DNA of 10,356 bases from an uncultured Burkholderiales bacterium (GTDB taxonomy: Bacteria > Pseudomonadota > Gammaproteobacteria > Burkholderiales > Burkholderiaceae_C). The translations under genes were made by a program, and so were the position numbers. Positions 6,954 to 10,356 of the stretch are shown here, piece after piece. A model generated the notes under the pieces. The model worked only from the letters and a program-made list of their open reading frames with translations. It was not told the origin of the DNA and did not search any database. The stretch covers positions 1 through 10,356 of the forward strand of contig CAIODE010000092.1 of NCBI GenBank assembly GCA_903856875.1, written 5' to 3'. The first letter of the stretch is position 1. Each line of letters opens with the position of its first letter.

Positions 6954-9173
6954 TTGACTCCATTTATAGTCGTCCATATGAATTTCATCTTAATCACATT
7001 GGTTCTCCTATTGCCCCTTGGCGCCTTTGCACAAGACGCAGGTCTTGGCACACCAGCAGAACCCACTGGCGGCCCTCAACCCAGCGTTATTCAGCGGGTA
7101 GAAATTGTGGCCAGACAAGGCTCTACCGAATTGCGCCGTGCAGCCAGTTTCGCAAAACAAGTTTATGGCCGTGAAGAACTAGACCGCTACGGCGACACCA
7201 ACGCACTCGATGTCATGCGCCGCCTGCCCGGTGTCAACGTAGACACCGGCGGCCCTCGCATGCGCGGCCTAGGCGCTGGCTATACCCAAATTCTGATCAA
7301 TGGCGACCCTGCTCCGCCAGGCTTTAACTTAGACCAACTAAGCCCCTCGCAAATTGAACGCATAGAAGTCATCAAGGCATCCACCGCCGAACAAAGTGCA
7401 CAAGCCGTTGCGGGTTCCATCAACGTGATCTTGAAAGAATCATCACGCCGATCGCTCAGCACATTGCGCCTAGGACTGGGCTCTGGCATAGACAGGCCCT
7501 TGGGCAATCTTAATTATTCAATCAATGAATCAGCAGGGCCCTTCAGCTTGTCCTTGCCTGTTTCTCTTTTCGAATGGAATCGCCAAATTCGCAACTTGGT
7601 TGACCGAAGAATGGCAGGCACCAATGGTCAACCTGCTGTGTCAGAGCAACTAGGAACAGGCACCTCTGGCGGTTGGGGGTACAACTTTGCACCGCGTTTA
7701 AATTACAAGGTGAGTGACGAACAAACTTTGTCACTAGCAACTTTTTTCCAAAAAGGCTTCTGGAACTACCGCACCGACTACGTCAATCGCACTGTCTCGG
7801 GAAACCCCGTCTTTGACGACGATGCAACACAAGGCGGCTATTGGGAAAATCGCCGCGGCAATCTCACATGGATCAACCGCTTCAGCGAAGACCAGCGCAT
7901 TGAAATCAAGGCCGGCGTTCAGCAGTCGCGCTCTGCTTTCGATTTGCGCAATTTGCGAGCAGGCGCAACCATACTTCAGACGGCGGGACTTAACCAAGAT
8001 GACGCAGTGACACAAGCCGGCAAATACAGCCAACTGCTTGGCACTTCGCACACATTGACTGCCGGTTGGGACTTGGAAAACCGAAACAGGCAAGAAAAGC
8101 GCACCACCACCAATGGCGCAGGCGACGCCTTGTTGCCTAGCTTTGAGGGTCAACCCTTTGAGGCGCAAATGCGCCGACAGGCCTACTACATTCAAGACGA
8201 GTGGGAAATTTCACCCCAGTGGCAACTCAATTTGGGGCTGCGCAATGAACGAATTGCCTCCGAAAGCAGCAATGCATCTATGCCTGTGGTCAATGTGAGC
8301 AGTGTGCTGTCGCCGCTTGCACATGTCACTTACAAATTTGACCCTCAAAGTCGCGACATGGTGCGTGCCAGCCTAACGCGCAGTTACAAGGCGCCTGGCC
8401 TTAACGCTTTGTTGTCGCGCCCTGTCATCAATGCCGCTTATATCAATACAAACCAGACCAACACCTACTTGGCACCCGATCGGCTTGGCAACCCTGCACT
8501 CAGTCCCGAACTGGCCACTGGCCTAGACATTGCCTACGAAAATTATTTAAGCAACGATGGTATTTTCAGTGTCGGCATTTTTCACCGCAACCTCACCAAT
8601 GTGGTTAGAAACCTCACTGAATTGCGCAATGTCAGCTGGGCATCAGCGCCGCGTTGGATTACACAACCGCAAAACTTTTCGAATGCCGTTACAAGTGGCC
8701 TTGAGTTTGAACTGCGCGGCCGCGCATCAGACTTGATGCCCCAGCTCATGGGCAATGCCAAAGCGCTTAACCTCCGAACCTCACTGAGCTTATACAGTTC
8801 AAGCATTGCTGCATTGCCTGGCCCCAACAACCGTTTAGACGGCCAGCAGCCATGGTCGGCCAATTTAGGTTTTGATCAGCGCATCAGTGACATGCCGCTG
8901 AGTGTGGGCGGCAACCTAAGCATTACGCCTGGCTACGACACACGCCAGACAGCTGAACAATGGCTCAAGCGCTCAAGTGCGAAGGGTATCGACTTGTTTG
9001 CAATGATGCCGCTTAGCCCCACCATGTCCTTAAGAGCCGCAGCCAGTGCAGGCGTTCAACAATTTGGCCCCCCCAATGGAACCACCCAGATCTTGCTTTC
9101 AAATGGTGACTACACCCGCACCGATCGCTACGCAAAGCCACAGTTAAACCTCACGCTAGACATGCGACTTTGA
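6954..9173 (+). CDS. TonB-dependent outer-membrane receptor, 739 aa (731 aa from ATG 6978)
   Basis: A ligand-gated outer-membrane barrel that takes up a scarce or bulky compound using TonB energy. Numbered from TTG 6954, a hydrophobic leader ends at GAFA|QDAG (residue 26). A TonB-box-like QRVEIVA lies at 47-53. The plug domain spans about 60-165, with YGREELDRYGDTNALDVM, LPGVNV, RMRGLG, LINGDP and IERIEVIK. The 22-strand-type barrel fills about 168-739, with typical segments such as YYIQDEWEISPQWQLNLGLR and SLTRSYKAPGLNALL. The length is normal for the family. The last residue is Leu (LDMRL), where an aromatic C-terminal residue is usual. The start is uncertain: TTG 6954 has GAGG five bases before it, while ATG 6978 has no such site; the leader has no Lys or Arg in either case. 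Repeat copies B and C bracket the gene. The substrate is unknown; the neighbouring Bug and oxygenase genes suggest an organic acid or aromatic rather than a siderophore, but that is inference. Confidence 0.92.
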   Translation: MTPFIVVHMNFILITLVLLLPLGAFAQDAGLGTPAEPTGGPQPSVIQRVEIVARQGSTELRRAASFAKQVYGREELDRYGDTNALDVMRRLPGVNVDTGGPRMRGLGAGYTQILINGDPAPPGFNLDQLSPSQIERIEVIKASTAEQSAQAVAGSINVILKESSRRSLSTLRLGLGSGIDRPLGNLNYSINESAGPFSLSLPVSLFEWNRQIRNLVDRRMAGTNGQPAVSEQLGTGTSGGWGYNFAPRLNYKVSDEQTLSLATFFQKGFWNYRTDYVNRTVSGNPVFDDDATQGGYWENRRGNLTWINRFSEDQRIEIKAGVQQSRSAFDLRNLRAGATILQTAGLNQDDAVTQAGKYSQLLGTSHTLTAGWDLENRNRQEKRTTTNGAGDALLPSFEGQPFEAQMRRQAYYIQDEWEISPQWQLNLGLRNERIASESSNASMPVVNVSSVLSPLAHVTYKFDPQSRDMVRASLTRSYKAPGLNALLSRPVINAAYINTNQTNTYLAPDRLGNPALSPELATGLDIAYENYLSNDGIFSVGIFHRNLTNVVRNLTELRNVSWASAPRWITQPQNFSNAVTSGLEFELRGRASDLMPQLMGNAKALNLRTSLSLYSSSIAALPGPNNRLDGQQPWSANLGFDQRISDMPLSVGGNLSITPGYDTRQTAEQWLKRSSAKGIDLFAMMPLSPTMSLRAAASAGVQQFGPPNGTTQILLSNGDYTRTDRYAKPQLNLTLDMRL

Positions 9174-9177
9174 TTCG

Positions 9178-9267
9178 AAAATTGGTGTCAGATCAACATA
9201 CATTTTTTTGATTCAAAGAGAACTATGAGCCTAGTAAATTAATGTTGATCTGACCCCCAATTATTTT
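9178..9267. repeat. GGGGTCAGATC-type intergenic repeat, copy C (inverted pair)
   Basis: Two arms face each other across a 42-base spacer. GTCAGATCAACAT (9187-9199) and ATGTTGATCTGAC (9242-9254) are perfect 13-bp inverted repeats, and similarity extends outward through AAAATTGG on the left and CCAATTATTTT on the right. The unit begins four bases after the TonB receptor stop and ends 10 bases before the ribosome site of Bug3, so it fills nearly the whole gap. The spacer has a seven-T run (9203-9209) and no open frame of note. The layout resembles a REP doublet (BIME). Confidence 0.72.
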
Positions 9268-9277
9268 GTTACTAAAT

Positions 9278-9284
9278 AAGGAGA
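9278..9284 (+). promoter_or_regulatory. Ribosome binding site of Bug3
   Basis: AAGGAGA is followed by five bases and the ATG at 9290. This is the strongest Shine-Dalgarno site in the window, and it excludes the longer reading from TTG 9266. Confidence 0.8.
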
Positions 9285-9289
9285 TTTTG

Positions 9290-10243
9290 ATGCGTAAACT
9301 GACCACCACATTGCTGACGACATGCGTCGGTTTAGCTGTTTTTTCGGCTGCAGCCCAAGAGCCTTATCCTTCTCGCGCTGTGACTGTGATCGTGCCTTTT
9401 CAAGCCGGACATGGCGTTGATCTTATGGCCAGAGCTTTGACTTCCGAGTTTTCAAAAATCACGGGACAAGCCTATCCGATCGTTAACCGTGAAGGCGCAG
9501 CAGCCACCATTGGCTTTAATGCTTTGGCCGCAGCCAAGCCCGATGGCTACACCATCGCTATTTCACCCAATACGCCATTGACCATTGCACCCCACCTTAT
9601 TAAAAGCGTGACGTACAACATGGACTCCTTTGTTCCGGTTTGCCAGAGCTTTGAAAACGTCATGGCTTTGTTTGTGGGGTCTGCCTCTCCCTACAAAACC
9701 TACCAAGAATTTGTGACAGCAGGAAAAGCACAGCCCGGCAAATTCAGCTGGGGAACCAGTGGGGTTGGGTCGGTTCCACATTTGTCAGCATCCGCTTGGC
9801 TGGCCACTGCAGGTCTTGATGCCGTTCATGTTCCCTTCAGGGGCGAGCCTCAAATCTTGCCGCAGTTAATTAGCAACGAACTGACTTTTTCTGCGGCTTC
9901 AATTTCCGGCATGGCGGGCAAAGGTGTGCGCCCATTGGCCGTGTTTGCAGATCAGCGCCATTTTGCATACCCTGATGTGCCCACCATGGCAGAACTTGGA
10001 CACGCGTCAGGTGTTCCTGGCTTGAACGGCATGTTTGCGCCTCGTGGCACACCAGAAGCGGTGCTGGCCAATTTAGAGAAAACATGTGCCGAAGTGACAT
10101 CGTCAGAAAGCTTTCGCACCGCGGCCTTGCGTTTGAATCAGCGAGTGTCTTTCTTGGGCCGTAGAGATTTCGACAAGAGATTGCGTGCTGATTTCGATGA
10201 AAAAGCAAAACTCATTAAGCAACTTAACATCAAGCCAGAGTGA
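9290..10243 (+). CDS. TTT-family periplasmic substrate-binding protein (Bug/TctC-like) 3, diverged, 317 aa
   Basis: A third periplasmic Bug protein. A Sec leader (MRKLTTTLLTTCVGLAVFSA) ends near A22|Q23, followed by VIVPFQAGHGVDLMAR (residues 33-48, conserved Asp44) and KPDGYTIA (83-90). The usual NRPGAGG turn is replaced by NREGAAATIG (66-75), and the ligand loop PFQAGHGVD carries a His, so it is clearly more diverged than Bug1 and Bug2 and probably binds something else. It does not share their closing AGVT sequence. It stands alone between copy C and copy D of the intergenic repeat, with its own strong ribosome site; no clear promoter is visible in the 116-base gap upstream. Whether it works with the TonB receptor just before it is inferred from adjacency only. 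Confidence 0.92.
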   Translation: MRKLTTTLLTTCVGLAVFSAAAQEPYPSRAVTVIVPFQAGHGVDLMARALTSEFSKITGQAYPIVNREGAAATIGFNALAAAKPDGYTIAISPNTPLTIAPHLIKSVTYNMDSFVPVCQSFENVMALFVGSASPYKTYQEFVTAGKAQPGKFSWGTSGVGSVPHLSASAWLATAGLDAVHVPFRGEPQILPQLISNELTFSAASISGMAGKGVRPLAVFADQRHFAYPDVPTMAELGHASGVPGLNGMFAPRGTPEAVLANLEKTCAEVTSSESFRTAALRLNQRVSFLGRRDFDKRLRADFDEKAKLIKQLNIKPE

Positions 10244-10272
10244 AAATAATTGGGGTCAGAGCAACATTAATT
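10243..10272 (+). repeat. GGGGTCAGAGC-type intergenic repeat, copy D (single arm)
   Basis: AAAATAATTGGGG then TCAGAGCAACATTAATT begins at the last base of the Bug3 stop codon. Reverse-complemented, it matches the right arm of copy C (9237-9267) in 29 of 31 columns, with one gap and one substitution. Bug3 is therefore framed by long inverted repeats. Confidence 0.7.
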
Positions 10273-10284
10273 TGGTCAATCAAA

Positions 10285-10356
10285 GGGGATAAAGGCTAAG
10301 GGGGCTTCCTCATGCTGGAGTACCAGAAATCGTCAGCCCCCTTAGCCTTTATCCCC
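10285..10356. repeat. Perfect 22-bp inverted repeat with 28-base spacer
   Basis: The left arm 10285-10306 (GGGGATAAAGGCTAAGG and on to GGGCT) is the exact reverse complement of the right arm 10335-10356. The spacer contains a small hairpin, CTGG-AGTA-CCAG (10315-10326), that would stack on the main stem. The right arm ends at the window edge, so the repeat may be longer. It could be a large bidirectional terminator, a REP/MITE-like element or a terminal repeat; no T-run is visible because the window stops. Confidence 0.75.

Noticed and set aside
7280..9781. Minus-strand open frames of 65-153 codons inside the TonB receptor and Bug3 genes
   Set aside because: They are antisense to well-supported genes, show no family motifs, and are expected by chance at this base composition.
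3155..10272. CRISPR array or insertion sequence formed by the GGGGTCAGATC repeats
   Set aside because: The copies are kilobases apart and inverted, not regularly spaced direct repeats, and no cas or transposase gene lies between them.
10285..10356. Integron attC site
   Set aside because: The arms are perfectly paired and lack the GTTRRRY and RYYYAAC core sites and the extrahelical bases of an attC; no integrase gene is present.

Overview
The window looks like chromosomal DNA of a betaproteobacterium of the order Burkholderiales, most probably a Comamonadaceae-like freshwater or soil organism. The grounds are three separate tripartite-tricarboxylate-transporter (TTT) 'Bug' periplasmic binding proteins, a paralogous expansion typical of that order, together with a Rieske oxygenase and Burkholderiales-like coding style at moderate GC (estimated near 50%). 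This placement is an inference. No rRNA, tRNA, CRISPR array, transposase or integrase gene was seen.

Layout. (1) 1-3033, minus strand: a two-gene unit with a cytoplasmic Sel1-repeat protein followed, through an ATGA overlap, by a secreted DUF3857/transglutaminase-like protein that runs off the left edge. (2) 3034-3243: a divergent intergenic region with one short GGGGTCAGATC-type repeat and weak promoter candidates. (3) 3244-6906, plus strand: Bug binding protein 1, a Rieske non-heme iron oxygenase alpha subunit, Bug binding protein 2 and a small NTF2/SnoaL-like protein. (4) 6954-9173, plus: a TonB-dependent outer-membrane receptor. (5) 9290-10243, plus: a third, more diverged Bug protein. 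(6) 10285-10356: a perfect 22-bp inverted repeat that ends exactly at the window edge.

The plus-strand genes read as an uptake-and-oxidation module for an unidentified, probably aromatic or carboxylated, compound. The TonB receptor would bring it across the outer membrane, one or more Bug proteins would bind it in the periplasm, and the oxygenase would hydroxylate or O-demethylate it in the cytoplasm. No inner-membrane permease (TctA/TctB), oxygenase reductase or regulator lies in the window, so the module needs partners elsewhere.

The most unusual feature is a family of short AT-flanked repeats with a GGGGTCAGATC-like core (copies at 3155-3175, 6906-6936, 9178-9267 and 10243-10272). They sit in the intergenic gaps so that each plus-strand block (four-gene block, TonB gene, third Bug gene) is bracketed by inwardly opposed copies. 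The third Bug gene is framed by inverted repeats of 31 and 30 bp that match in 29 of 31 columns. They may be REP/BIME-like elements or the boundaries of exchangeable modules; the sequence alone does not decide.
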